From: Mrakia gelida
Taxonomy: Eukaryota; Basidiomycota; Tremellomycetes; Cystofilobasidiales; Mrakiaceae
DNA length: 64,000 bases
Direction of reading: 5' to 3'
Assembly (NCBI GenBank): GCA_024345305.1
Contig: BRON01000007.1
Span: 930,001 to 994,000, forward strand
The notes under the pieces are model-generated. The model did not search any database, had not been told where the DNA came from, and saw nothing but the letters and a program-made list of their open reading frames with translations. Positions 20,358 through 31,739 of this stretch are shown here, piece by piece; the first letter of the stretch is position 1; each line of letters opens with the position of its first letter. The position numbers and the translations under genes were made by a program.

Positions 20358-22119
20358 ATGTCAGACTGGGGTGAGTCTCACCATCTCTCCTCCCTTTCCC
20401 AGCAAAACGAAGTCGCTGACCTCTCTGCGCTGGGTTTTTGGAACGACCTTAGACAACTCGGACGACGAAACCAAGGCTCCTGCTGCTGCCCCCGCTGCTC
20501 CCAAGGTTGTGCTTCCCAAGAAGAGCAAGTTCGCTGGAGAGGATGAGGGAGATAAGAAGGAGGCTGAGGTGAGTGCCTTTGGTGTCTTTCAGGTGCCTCG
20601 TGGGAGGGAGGGTTGGGGAGACGGGAGGGAGGGGGAGGGAAGGAAGGGAAGGAGGTCGAGAGCTGGGGAGGGGAAGGAAGAAGCTTCGCGGACGCTGCTA
20701 GAGGCAGCTCGGGGGCGCGAACGGCTTCGCAGGGCTCGAGCAGCTGGTATCAGCAGGATTGAGCTCGTCGAGACCGCGATGCGGGTCGTAGAGGAAGGGA
20801 GAGGAGAGGGAGGAGGGAGCAGACGAGCTAGTCTGTCAGCTCGTCACTTCGTCCTTTGCCTGCTCTGGCTCTCTTAGCGCATGCTTGCCTCCTCAACGAT
20901 GGCCATAAAGGCGGCCATCTGTATCCCTAGAACCGCCCGAGCATCTTTGCTCTTCGTTCAGCGTCGAGAGGCAGCTCGAGCGGCGTAGATTCGAGCTCAG
21001 CTCGATTCCTTCCTTCCCTCCTCCCTTACCTCCACGCTCCCCTCCTCCTCGAGGCGACCTCACGCTTTACTCGCCTATGGCCCTCGTCCGCCCCATGCGC
21101 TCTTCTCCTCCACACTTATCTCAGTACCGTCTTGTCCGCAACATCTCTCGCGAAGCGAACGCTGACCTCCTCTGTCCCCTCCTTTTCTTGCCTTGCAGGA
21201 CGACTGGGATGCTTCTTCCGCGTCCGAGTCCGAGAAGGCTCCTACCCCTGTTGTCGTTGCCCCCACGAAGAAGAAGGGAACCCTCAAGGCCAAGCTCGCT
21301 GAGAAGGAGAAGGCTCTCAAGGAGAGGGCTGTGAGTTTAGATCGCCTCTCTCTTCGCGACCTTCGCTCTCGAGCTGCAGCTCGGCTCAATCCCAGAAGCT
21401 GACTCGACTCCCTCCTTCTCTCGAATCATTCAGTTGAACAGCGACGACGATCCTATGCTCGAGATGACTCCTCAGGAGAAGCGACGAATTCAGCGACAGC
21501 AGGAGCTCGACGCCGACCTCGCCAACGCGTCTGATCTTTTGGGTCAGGCTACCATCTGTAAGCTCACACACACTCCCTCTTTTGCCTCCATGTCCCTCCC
21601 CGTATCTATCCCATCTTCTCGTCAATTCTCGTACTCATCGCTCGCTCTCTTCCTCACTCCTCGTCCTCCTCCAGCCTCCGATCCTCTCGCCTCCATTCCC
21701 TTCGACGCCACCTTCTCCCAGCAGGTCTTCAACCAGGTCATCTCCAAGCACACTTCCCATCCCCTCTACTTCAAGTTCGTCGAGGAGCACCTTCGAGCTC
21801 TCGTCGAGCCCCTCAAGGACTCCGAGGTCAGGAAGCTTGCGACTCAGCTGAGTGCCATCGCCAACGAGAAGCAGCAGGCTGCCAGGGCGGCCAAGGGAGG
21901 AAAGGGAGCCAAGAAGGCTGCTGGAAAGCCTGCGCTTGGAGGAAGCAAGAGCGTGAGCGTGACGGACACGAGGGCGTACGAGGATGCTCTGGACGAGTGA
22001 GTCAAACGCGTCTCTCTCCCTTCCTCACTTTCCCTCGCGTCACCTCGTCCGCTGACTCTCGTCATCTCGCTTTTCCCGTACGGTTTTCCTTCTTCAGCGG
22101 AGACGACGACTTCATGTAA
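20358..22119 (+). CDS. HCR1: Eukaryotic translation initiation factor 3 subunit J
   Basis: Exons are 20358-20370, 20453-20568, 21199-21330, 21434-21557, 21675-21996 and 22098-22119, giving 242 aa. The start MSDWDNSDDET, the DDWDASS motif, the basic coiled segment (KKKGTLKAKLAEKEKALKER), DPLASIPFDATFSQQ and the GDDDFM C terminus are hallmarks of eIF3j/Hcr1. The protein binds the 40S mRNA entry channel and eIF3b and also helps 20S pre-rRNA processing in yeast. The acidic N terminus is split by two introns; the second is 630 nt, unusually long here. The first exon codes for only 13 nt. Confidence 0.93.
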
Positions 22120-22747
22120 AGTTCTCCAGAGGCTGGACCTTGTTGGATCGGGAGAGACGCGTCGAAGGGATGAGGAGGTGGACGTCGATCTTGTCGTTTC
22201 TTCTCGCGTCGTTCGTTGGTTTACTTATCTCGGAGACCGTCTCGATCTAGGGTAGAACCGGGAGAAGGGAAGTAGTGGGAGTTAACTTAGAATGCTGTTT
22301 TGCATAATCTCACGGACGAATAGATGAGCAACGACTTGTTCTCGCATCGTCGTCGTCGACGCGGTTGGGAGAGTTTTGGAGCTGAAAAGCGAGAGAGTGA
22401 ACCCATAGATCCTGAGATGAGCTCGATGGCCATCCTTTGCACTCGCAGAGGATGATTCGACAGCTTGAATGGCAAGCAGCACAAAAAGAACCCCCCGAAC
22501 AGGAAGGCCGCGCAGAAGAGTCGAGCTTGCTCCTCCGCTCTTGAGTTCGCTCCCAACTCCTTCCTCCTCCCATTCACATCGTTCTCGAGACTTGTTCTCT
22601 TCCTTCGTCTTAGCTTCCTCCTTCTATCCCCTCAGCGCCTCGTTGAACCTTGAACTCGAACAAGCGTCTCCGTCCCTCTCCATCTCCATCGACATCGACG
22701 AGCTCGCCCCTGCTCCCTTCGCCTCTTCCATCTTCGTCTCGCCCTCC
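22120..22747. other. Intergenic, eIF3j 3' side and MYND gene promoter
   Basis: No gene was found in these 628 bp. There is a GACGCGTC at 22156-22163, and the CT-rich leader of the MYND gene begins near 22550. Confidence 0.4.
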
Positions 22748-24040
22748 ATGGATTTCACTCCCGACGAGCTCATCAAGACTTGGCTTGGAGCTGGCCTCGA
22801 GCCTTTGACTCCCGAGCGAGATGCCGCCACCTTCGCAATGGTAAATCGAACTCTGAGAACTCAGGAGGAGGAGCGGAAGAAACCGAGCTCACCTGCGCTC
22901 CCTTCTCCCTCTTCCTTTCAGATGAGTACTGCCGTCCAAGCAGACGGCGAGGCTCACTACATCTTCTTCGTGAGATCCATTCACGTCTTCGGCTCTTGCT
23001 CTTCCGTGAAGCTGACTTGCCGCCACTGTCTCCTGCCCACAGGCTGAACTTGCGAGCCAACACCTTCCCCTCATCCTCACCTTCTTCCGTTCGTGTCTTC
23101 CCACACTTGCCCTGGACTCGACCTTCGCCCACTTCATGCTTGGAGTGTACCCCACTCCCTACTTCTCAAAGTGGGTGCGAGATTCTCCTCAGAGGGTGGG
23201 GAAAGAGCTCGCGAGGGAGTTGGTGAAGTGGATCGAGAGAGATCAATGGCTCGGGACGTCGGCGAAGGTCAGTTCCTCCCTGCCTCTTCTGATATGGTTC
23301 TCGCTTTACTTCGAGAAGGAATGTTGACGCTGTTGCTCTTGCTTCGATCCAGGATGGAGAGTCCACCCTCGAGCTGCAAGCCTTCTTTGTCCACGCCCTC
23401 CTCACCCAGCTCCCTCAACCACCCTCGCCCGCCTTCCTCTCCTCGCTCTGCCCATCCTCAAAGCTCGAAGCTCGTCTCGATCCCCTGTGTTCCGACGCCT
23501 CTGTCGAGGTGATCCGCCAGGCGCCTCCGGGAACAAGAGGCGAGCTCACCAGACTCAAAGAAGCGAGCTTTCTTGTCCGCGCTCTCGCTCAAGGGGAAGG
23601 AGAGATGATATCTAGGAACCTCGAGAAAACACGACCTGCAGCTACTTGGTTCGGGTGTCAGTATCACGGAGCAGATCACATCAAGGTCTCGAAAAATCAG
23701 GAGATGATGGCTTGTGGAAGGGTACGTTCTCTTACCCTGGTCTCTCCCGCTCGTCGAGTAATCTTCTTCTCAACCTCCCACCCGCTCGTTCCTCGAGCTT
23801 ATTCCCGGACTTTCTCTTGTTCTTCCAGTGCAGAGCAGTCCGATACTGCGGCCCAGGTGCGCTCGCTCTTGTCTCTTCTGCGACTCGCGAACTCGTTGGT
23901 TCGCGGCCGGCTGACTTCGTCGCTCCTGGTTGGTTTAAGCAGAACACCAACGAGCCGACTGGAAGCGTCACAAGAAGACTTGTTTTGAGGTGAAATGGGA
24001 TGCCAGCGACCCGGTTGTTTCTGGATCTTCGTTCTCTTGA
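22748..24040 (+). CDS. MYND-type zinc finger protein with atypical zinc ligands
   Basis: Exons are 22748-22840, 22922-22969, 23043-23267, 23353-23721, 23830-23857 and 23943-24040, giving 286 aa. The N-terminal about 225 residues are helical (LPLILTFFRSCLPTLALDS; FAHFMLGVYPTPYFSKWVRD) without a named domain. The C-terminal finger is assembled from exons 4-6: FGCQYH, then ACGRCRAVRYCGPEH, then QRADWKRHKKTC. The distal half fits MYND well. The first pair is Cys-x2-His instead of Cys-x2-Cys, and a His stands where the CQ cysteine normally is. MYND fingers usually mediate protein binding. The first intron appears to use GAGCTCAC as branch motif. Confidence 0.75.
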
Positions 24041-24320
24041 GACGAGACGCGAAGCAGTTTCCCTCGTCGACGCGTCGGTCTTGATCTTCTTTCTCCTCGT
24101 TGTTTCTCTTTCTCGCTTTTGACCTTACACTTCCACACACCCCAGCTCTTCGTAACTACTCTCAATACCCGCCTATAACGATTTCTCACGACTCAGATGA
24201 CATCCATGCCCTCGCTCGTTTTCTTCGATTCTTCGACGCCGTCGCGTTCGTGTCAGACGCGAAGGAACGATCCAGATCTGACAGAACAGAAACGCAACCA
24301 AGTACGCAAAGACCAACGAA

Positions 24321-25552
24321 TCAGAAGAACTTCATCTTCCCGGCTCTGACCCTCAAAGCGAGACCAGCAACGATCACTGGGAGAAAAAGGAAAGGAGGGA
24401 CGCGTCGCGGGTCAGCACTCGTGTTTTGTGAGAAGCCGCACGACACGAGGGGTTTCACGAAACTCACTGGGTAGGCCAACCCAGTATCCAGCAACTCGCC
24501 ATCCGAAACCAGCATTTCCTAGAGCCCAGGTCGAGTGAGCGCCTCCGAGGTGAGCAGTGAAGAGCATCAAGGGGAGAACGACGTATCCGGACGCGCTGAA
24601 GGACGACGAGGACACGAAGAGCGAAGAAAGAAGGTCAGCGAATAAGTTTCAGAGCGTTTACAGACCCCTCCAAAGTATCAAAGAGCTCGGCACTAGTGGC
24701 AGAGGAGACGGAAGCGAGCGGGACTCACCGATGATGCTTGAAGAAAGCCTTCGCCTTCGCCTTCCCTCCCAGGACGTTGTAGAGCGGCTTGGTGCTGACG
24801 ACGAGACCAACAAGAGACTGGACGAAGAGGTAGAGCAGAGTGGTGGCTCCGAGGATCCCGTGCCAGGTCTGTTCGAGGAGACGCGACGAGGGACAGAAAG
24901 TCAGCTTGAGCTCGCGACGGATCTGTTCCCACAGCTTCCAACAGACCGGCTCGGACTCGACGACGCCGAGAGGAGTACCCACAGTGAAGTGCTTAGCTCC
25001 GTGACTGGACTTGTTGTAGTACATCGCCGAGGAACCAAGGATGATCGAGGGAAGAACGAGGGAGAGGACGAGCGAGCGGTGGGCGCTGAAAGCTTGAGCT
25101 TTCTCCTTTGGAGCTGTCGTCGTGGTCGGCTGGAGAGCCCAGATCGCTAGAGGACATCAAGAGACAGAGGTCAGCTCGGTCGAGAGAAGGATGAAAGGAT
25201 GAGCTCAACTCACCAAAGACGACTCCAGCGATAGCGAAGCTCTGGAACGTGGGGTGGAGGGAGAACCAGATGTTGCCTGTCGGATCCTTCTGCTCGCCCC
25301 ATACGATCCAAAGTGTCGAAGCGACGAAGCTCGCGAGACCAGCCTGGATAAGGAGAGAAGAAGGTCAGTATGGTGAAGAACCGTCTCTCGCCTTGATGAG
25401 GAGAGAAGGAAGGAAAGATGACGAACAAGAACGAGAAGGGAGGAGAGAAGGTCGACTCTCGCCCTCGCCTCTGAAGACCTGACCGAGGAAGCTGAGGAGA
25501 GGAGGGGTTGGGCTTCTTCAGAGCGAGACGAGGAGGATGAAGAGGATGCCAT
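24321..25552 (-). CDS. Cytochrome b561-type transmembrane protein
   Basis: Exons on minus are 25552-25484, 25343-25214, 25146-24983, 24868-24729, 24595-24468 and 24376-24321, giving 228 aa. After a Ser-rich start there are about six hydrophobic helices. Four conserved histidine positions match the b561 core: SLHPTFQSFAIAG, FSAHRSLVL, TTWHGILGATTLLY and LMLFTAHLGG, expected to ligate two haems b. Such proteins carry electrons across a membrane, often from ascorbate to ferric iron or monodehydroascorbate; which applies here is unknown. The donor of exon 1 (GTCAGG at 25483) is the least certain junction. The gene faces GGC1 across a 535-bp divergent promoter. Confidence 0.85.
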
Positions 25553-26087
25553 CTTTGAAGGGGTGGAAGTTGGAGGAGAAGCAGCAGAACGTCGCATGTG
25601 GTTGAGAGCATCCAGAGGTGAGCTCGACCGAAGCGTGGAGGAGGATCGAATCGGAACGCTCCATTTGAACGCGTTTTTACTTTAGGATTCTGGTTGAAAG
25701 GAGAGTGGAAGACGAGGAAATATACGAGGTCACCCAGAGAAGTGTCTGAGCTGTGAAAATCGCGTCTTAAAGCAGTCGGAAGGAGGCAAGAACGAGAGGA
25801 AGCGAACTCGGTGCTCGAGCTGACCTCCCTCTTTCGCGCTTTGCCTAGCGGAAAAAATGAGCTTGATCGTGACAACTCGAGTACTGACGAGATCTTAGAG
25901 GGTCGAGGAAGGTTTTCAAGCATGTTTTCTTTCAGGCACCTGTTTTTGATAAGCCTCCGAGTCGCAATCTCCCCTCGCTCCGTTTCCACCCTCACTTTTT
26001 TGACCTCTCGACCTTCACTTCCTCCTCCTTCCTTCCTTCCTTCCTTTTTCCCTTCTCTTCTTCCCGCCTTCTCCTTCTCTCTCAAGA
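25553..26087. promoter_or_regulatory. Divergent promoter, cytochrome b561 and GGC1
   Basis: The two start codons diverge across 535 bp. Both ends are pyrimidine-rich in the direction of transcription. Pairing of an electron-transfer protein with a mitochondrial carrier may be coincidental. No specific site was recognised. Confidence 0.4.
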
Positions 26088-27952
26088 ATGTCCCCTATCA
26101 CCTCGAACGGCAAGAAGGAGTCTGGATACGCTCGTGTCCTTGGATCGGGAGCCTCTGGTGAGTCTTTCGAGCTAACGAAGGAGCAAGGGAGAGCTCAAGA
26201 AGGAGGAAGAACGAGGCGGCTCTTTAGCAGCAGCTCCTTCGAGTCCTTCTTCGCAGACTGCTCCTCAAGAGCGTCAGGCTGGCAGGAGAGGGCATAGGAC
26301 GATGCTCTGGCTCTTGCTTCCGAGTCAAGAAGGTGTTGTGGAAGGTTGGATCAGGCTGTTAACCGAGCTCTGCTCTTTTCTCCCTCCAATCAAACAGGTA
26401 TCGCCGAGTTGATGGTCTTCCACCCCGTCGACGTGAGCTCAAATTTGACTCTCACTTCTTTGGCCCTTCTCAGCACTGACTCTGAGCTTCCTTTCTCTTA
26501 TCAGACCATCGCTAAGCGACTCATGACCCACAAAGACCCCGTTCGTCCTTCTCCCTCCTCCCTCCCTCCCTCCTACTTCTTCCTTGCTTCCCTTCCTTCT
26601 TTTCACCTCGACACGTCCCTTTCCTGACACCTCACTTCTCCCATCTTCCTCTCGTTTCCTTCCTTCAGGTCAACCGAGGAAACCTCAACAGCGTCATCTT
26701 CCGAAAGGCCGTCAACGCTGCTCCTGGACAGAAGTTCCTCTCCCTCTTCCCTGGACTCGGATACGCTGCCGGGTACAAGGTCGCCCAGCGAGTCTACAAG
26801 TTCGGAGGACAGCCTTGGTTCAGGGATCTCATCGTCAAGCACGATGGAGGTTTCTTCACCCGAACCTTCGGTGAGAAGAACGGCAAGATGATCAGGGAGG
26901 CCGCTGCTGGATCGTGAGTCGACGTTCTTTGCTTTCGCTTGGGCTGAGCTGCCTCGAGAGCTCTAGGGACGGCTTGATAGTTCAGGCTGGAAGCGGTTCA
27001 TGCCTGCTACATAGAACTGACGCGTTTTGGTGCTTCTCGCTCGCTCGATCAGCTTGACCGGAATCGGAGAGGTCGTTCTCCTTCCCCTCGACGTCCTCAA
27101 GATCCTTCGACAGACCAACCCTGAGGCTTTCCGAAACCGATCTTTCGCCGCTGTTGTCAAGGACGAGGGATTCTCTCTCTACCGAGGATGGGGATGGACC
27201 ATGGCTCGAAACGCTCCCGGTTCTTTCGCTGTACGTTCTTCCTTCTCGAGCTCGCGAGCTCGCGTCCCTTCCCTCACCTTCCTCCTTTCCATCTACTGCC
27301 TCGTATCCAATTTCCAAAGACTGACTTTTGCCCCTTCGATCACTCTCCTCTCTATTATAGCTCTTCGGAGGATCTGCCATGACCAAGGAGCTCTTCTTCA
27401 ACCTCTCGGACTACTCGCAGGCTACCTTCGCTCAGAACTTCGTCGCCTCCATCGGAGGAGCCGTCGCTTCCATCACCGTCGCTGCTCCTCTCGATGTCGT
27501 CAAGACTAGGGTCCAGCAGGCCAACTTCGAGAACTCTGTCGGAGGAATGACCGTTATCCGAGAGATGATCAAGAAGGAGGGAGCTGGTGCTTTCTTCAAG
27601 GGATTGACTCCCAAGGTTCGTTCGCTCTTCCTGTCTCTTCTACCCCCCCCCCCCCCCAATCGTCTCGTAGCAGCTCGTTCAGATTCCAGTCAATTTGATT
27701 CGTTCCGTCAAAAGGGATCAGGCGTCCTCGATGCTGCACAAACGTCGAGCTGACCTGTCTTCCTTCGCGTCGTTCTCCACCAGATTCTTGTCGTTGGACC
27801 CAAGCTCGTCTTCTCGTACACCCTCGCTCAGACCCTCATTCCTTTGTTCGGAAAGTACAGTGAGTCTTCGTTCTAGCACGAGTCTGCTTCCGGTTCTCCT
27901 CCACTGCTCGAGAACTGACTTCCTTCCTTTCCCTCTTCCCTGCTCAGTCTAA
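26088..27952 (+). CDS. GGC1: Mitochondrial GTP/GDP carrier
   Basis: Exons are 26088-26157, 26398-26432, 26505-26540, 26669-26913, 27053-27230, 27361-27615, 27784-27859 and 27948-27952, giving 299 aa. It has three mitochondrial-carrier repeats with signature motifs FHPVDTIAKR, LPLDVLKILR and PLDVVKTRV. The order and the segment ARVLGSGASGIAELMVFHP match Ggc1, which imports GTP into the matrix in exchange for GDP and influences mitochondrial iron homeostasis. All junctions keep phase. The final coding exon is only five nucleotides (Ile codon end plus TAA). A run of 15 C lies in the sixth intron (27643-27657). Confidence in the carrier family is very high; the GTP/GDP substrate is by resemblance. 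Confidence 0.9.
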
Positions 27953-28689
27953 ACGATCAACCATCCCCTTCCCGGCTCCTTCACGACACTTAACGACCCC
28001 TCACCTCTCCCTACACCAAAATGACCTTCCCCTCTTCCTCTCGACCTCGTCATGGGTACCCACGGATCGTCAACCACCACTCCATCGCACCTCGTCCCTT
28101 CGCCTGCGTCCGACGCGACCCGACCTGGAGGACCTCCCTGCTCCCTCCTCCTCTTCCCCTCTTTCTCGCCTTACGATACTTCTCTTTACCTAGATGGTCA
28201 GGTCAGGCCTCGTCCTAGACGCGAGGTTCTTGTTTCATTTTTCCCTACCTGCTGTTATGCTGCAAACCTGCTTCACCTCCCTCGTTTTTCGCGAACCCAC
28301 GACCCGTCTCTTTTCTTCCTTCGTACCATCAGCTGTTCCCTCCCTTTACCTTTCTTTGCTTTTCTCTCGCTTTGCCTCCTTCTTGGGATTATATGTGTCG
28401 CTTCATGAGCTTGTTCCGCCCCGTTGCTGGTCGAACGGCGGGCTGGGCGTCGACGATGCGACGATGAGTCCGCGAAACGAAATCCTCGCTTCTTATTTCT
28501 GGACTTCTCAAATCATCTCTGCAGGCGACCCACGGTCAAGCGGAATGAGCTCTGAAGGTTTTCGCTGAGTAGCGAGCTTCTTGTGAAGGAATGAACGGCA
28601 GCACAAGGCGGGGCAGGATCAGCCTCGACAATTCAGCTTCCCTCTTGCTTTCGTTCCTTCACCCTCAACTCACTCCTCCCCAAAGCCTG
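27953..28689. other. Intergenic, no gene seen
   Basis: These 737 bp follow GGC1 and precede the basic-region gene. The ORFs are low-complexity and lack domains. No RNA gene was recognised. Confidence 0.4.
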
Positions 28690-30881
28690 ATGCCGTCCTA
28701 CGAGTTCGACGATCCAGACTCGTGAGTATCTAGTATCCATCCATCCGTTCACCAGCTTTCGAGCAGAGCTTCCAGAGGTCGAGAGAGCTCGTTCGATCGA
28801 TCCTTCCTTCTCGAGCGAGCTGACCCTCCTCTCCCTTCCTTCCCTCGTTTGCTTTCTTGCACGCATCCAGCTATCCCGCTCCCGAGGGTGATTCCTCCTC
28901 CCATCCATCTGATCAGACCGAGGACTCTCGTTTGGAGGGGCTGGACGAGTTCTCTGAGCAGCGTAGGCAGCAGGAGAGGGATCATTTGCATGTTCACCTC
29001 GCCGACGGCGTTCGACACCTCGTCGTCCAAGCTCACCATCAGCAGCAGCTCCAACACGATCACGAACAGGACCTTCAGCTTCAACATCAGGAACAACAGG
29101 AGAGGGATCAAGTCGCATCCGGTTCGAACGGTCACTACCTCAATGGGATGGATCAGGGAGGATCGTTTGGAGCAGCAGGAAGTCATGGAGGACCGTCAGG
29201 GCTGGGAGGTCAGCAGTATCTAGGAGGGCAGCAGGTGAAGGTCAAGAAGCAGAGACAGCCTTTGGTCGTACTGGGGCCGGATGGGACGCCGGATAGTGAA
29301 CGGATGGAAAAGATCAGAGCTCAGGGAAGGGAGAGACAGAGGAGGAAGAGGGAGAGGGACAGAGTGAAGAGGGACTCGACGGGAGAGCCCGTACGTCTCG
29401 AGCTTTCTTCCATCTTTTATCTGCCTCTCGAGGTACGACACTGACCTTAGACCTCTATCTACTTCGGTTGGTATAGAACGGATCTGTCACCTCCGGCATC
29501 TCACCCTCACCCAACGGTCCTTCGACCGCCTCGACGTCCTCCTCGGCCTCTCGCAAGCGCAAAGCTCCTCTCTCCTCTACATCCACACGATCTCAATCCA
29601 AATCCCAACCCCCACCACCTCATCCCTTCGGTGCATCTCCCTCTCCAGCTCCATCTTCCACCGCCTCTCAATCTCACCCATACATCTACAACCCTCAGCA
29701 CTTCGATCCCTCAGGTCCCTCCACGTCCTACGCCGCCCATCATCAACATCAGCAGCTGGAGTCAGCCTCAGCAGCTCAGCACATGCTCTCCCTTTCCTCC
29801 TCATCGTCATCCTTCCCCAGCAACTTCCCGCCAGCAGGCTTCTCCAACAACAACAACGGAGAAGGGTCCTCGCGCGGCGGTCTCCTCCCCGACGCGATCC
29901 TTCGACCTCCTCCTCCCCGTTCCACCTCCAACTCCTCCGCCTCCAAGAAACCACCACCCCACCCTCAAACCCGCTCCAGCAACCGAGCTTCCACCTCCGC
30001 CACCAACTCTCGACCTTCCCGACCTCAACACCTCCAACCTCCTCACCTCCCGATCCACCCAAACGGTCCGACTCCCAACGGACATCACTTCGCTTCCACC
30101 CTCCTCCTCGCCCTTCAGCTCAACGAAGGACTCAAGGATCATCTCAAGCAGACTCTGGGGGTCATGGAGCTGGACTACGAGAATCTGAGAGGAGGGATAG
30201 GGAAGGTTTTCGACCAGTACGTCGAGGCGCAGAATTCGAGAATCGTCGTGCCACCGCCGCCGCCGTCGCAGGAGGTTGGGAGGAGTGGTGGTGGAGCTGG
30301 TGGTGGAGAGGATGGAGAAGATGGGGAGGAGGAGGATGACGAGGACTTTGAAGAAGCGGATGAGGAGGAGGAACTGGAGGTGAGTCTTGCTCGTTGGTTT
30401 TCGCGAGAGAGGTCGACGCGTCGAAAGGTCGTTCGTTTCGTTTCGTTTCGTTTCGTTTCGTTTCGTTTCGTTTCGTTTCGTTTCGTTTCGTTTTGTTTCG
30501 TTTCGTTTTGCTGACCTCGTCACGCTCTCGCGGTTTGCTTGTCCGTTCGTTCATCAGGACCCAACGTTCGTCATTCCCTCGTCGGCATCCCAACCACCAG
30601 TACCCTCCACTCGACCTTCTCGCTCCCAAACCAAAGCCCTTCCAGCCTCAGCTTCGGCTCCCTCGTCCCAACCTCAACTGCAACCCGAACCTCAACTCGA
30701 ACGCGACGGAGAAGTACCGGGAGGATTCACGTTCGATGCTACTCTGGCTGAAGCGGCTGAGCAGATACAGCAGCTTGCGAGGGAGGCGGCGAGCGCGCAA
30801 GCTCAGGGAGTGGTGGAGAGGGTGAGGACGAGAGGGACGGCGTCGGCGACGGCGGCGGAGGGTGCTTTGGCGGCGGTGTAG
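28690..30881 (+). CDS. Low-complexity protein with a basic region, possible transcriptional regulator
   Basis: Exons are 28690-28721, 28871-29390, 29477-30379 and 30558-30881, giving 592 aa. The order is: His/Gln-rich region (about 40-100), a short strongly basic helix (about 160-184: PDSERMEKIRAQGRERQRRK, then RERDRVKRD), a Ser/Pro/Asn-rich region (185-385), a helical block (TLLLALQLNEGLKDHLKQTL, about 385-435), an acidic tract (about 455-485) and an Ala/Gln-rich tail. The basic helix resembles the fungal DUF3020-type motif found near DNA-binding regulators, but that assignment is weak. The third intron contains a TTTCG pentanucleotide array next to its branch site. Confidence 0.65.
30434..30510 (+). 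repeat. TTTCG pentanucleotide microsatellite inside an intron
   Basis: About 15 tandem copies of GTTTC, with two TTTTG variants near the end, fill the third intron of the 28690-30881 gene. The array directly abuts the CTGAC branch motif at 30511. Its opposite strand reads as GAAAC repeats. Confidence 0.95.
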
Positions 30882-31739
30882 GGTCGGGAGTACAGTTTTG
30901 CTGTGAGAATCTATGTATCACTGTTGTCTTGATTCTGGGAGAGGGGAAGAGAGGGAAAGGACGCGTCGAAAGCTGGCCAGCGAGCGAGGACGAGGGAGCA
31001 CGAACTTGGTCAAGCTCGACGGCTTCCTGACATCTTTTCCGAGCAAGAAGCGAAAGTGAGTACGAGAGGAAGATGTTCTTCGTGGGTTCAAACGAAAAAG
31101 ATATACCTCGAAGCCTCGTCGTCAAGCAACGATCCTCGGTCCTCTCCTCTGACTCGTCCGTCCCTCGAGCTCGCTCGCTGACCCTCCAACCGCATTTCGC
31201 CTTATCGCACGATCCCCTCCGCTTTCTCCGCCCCCTCTCAGCTCTCTACTACTCCATCGAGCAACCCATACCCACTACGAGTCCATACTTCGACCCAGGA
31301 ATAGCAGGAACAAACAACCCATCCAGCAAGGAAGGAAGCACCCGCTTCAGCTCGTTTACGTCGTCGCTCTTCGAACTGATCAAGGATTACTTGACATATA
31401 GGTGAGCATGAGCTTCTTCTTATCCTTCCCCGTTCTGGGAGCTGGAAGCCGGGAAGAAGGAAGGAGGGCGAGGTCGAGGCGGATGTGACCGGGAGCCTGG
31501 TGATGGACGAGCCTCTCGTCCTCGACCTAGAACGTCGATCATACCGCACTGGGAGCTCTACGACGATGCCTGAGAGCCGAGGTAGTTTAATAGCTTCTCA
31601 TGGATATGTCAACTCGACAGTAGACTCGAGGTGGTCGACGGAAGGAGCTCTCTCCACGAGCTCACACCTCCTCCTCTCCTCCCTTCCCTCGACTGACCTC
31701 CTCTCCCTTCTCTTTTCCCACAGTCTCACTCCCACCACC
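30882..31739. other. Intergenic and 5' leader of the nucleoside transporter
   Basis: No gene was identified in 858 bp. There is a GACGCGTC at 30960-30967. A splice acceptor (CTGAC near 31692, CCACAG ending 31723) lies 16 nt before the transporter ATG, indicating a leader intron whose donor I could not fix. Confidence 0.45.
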
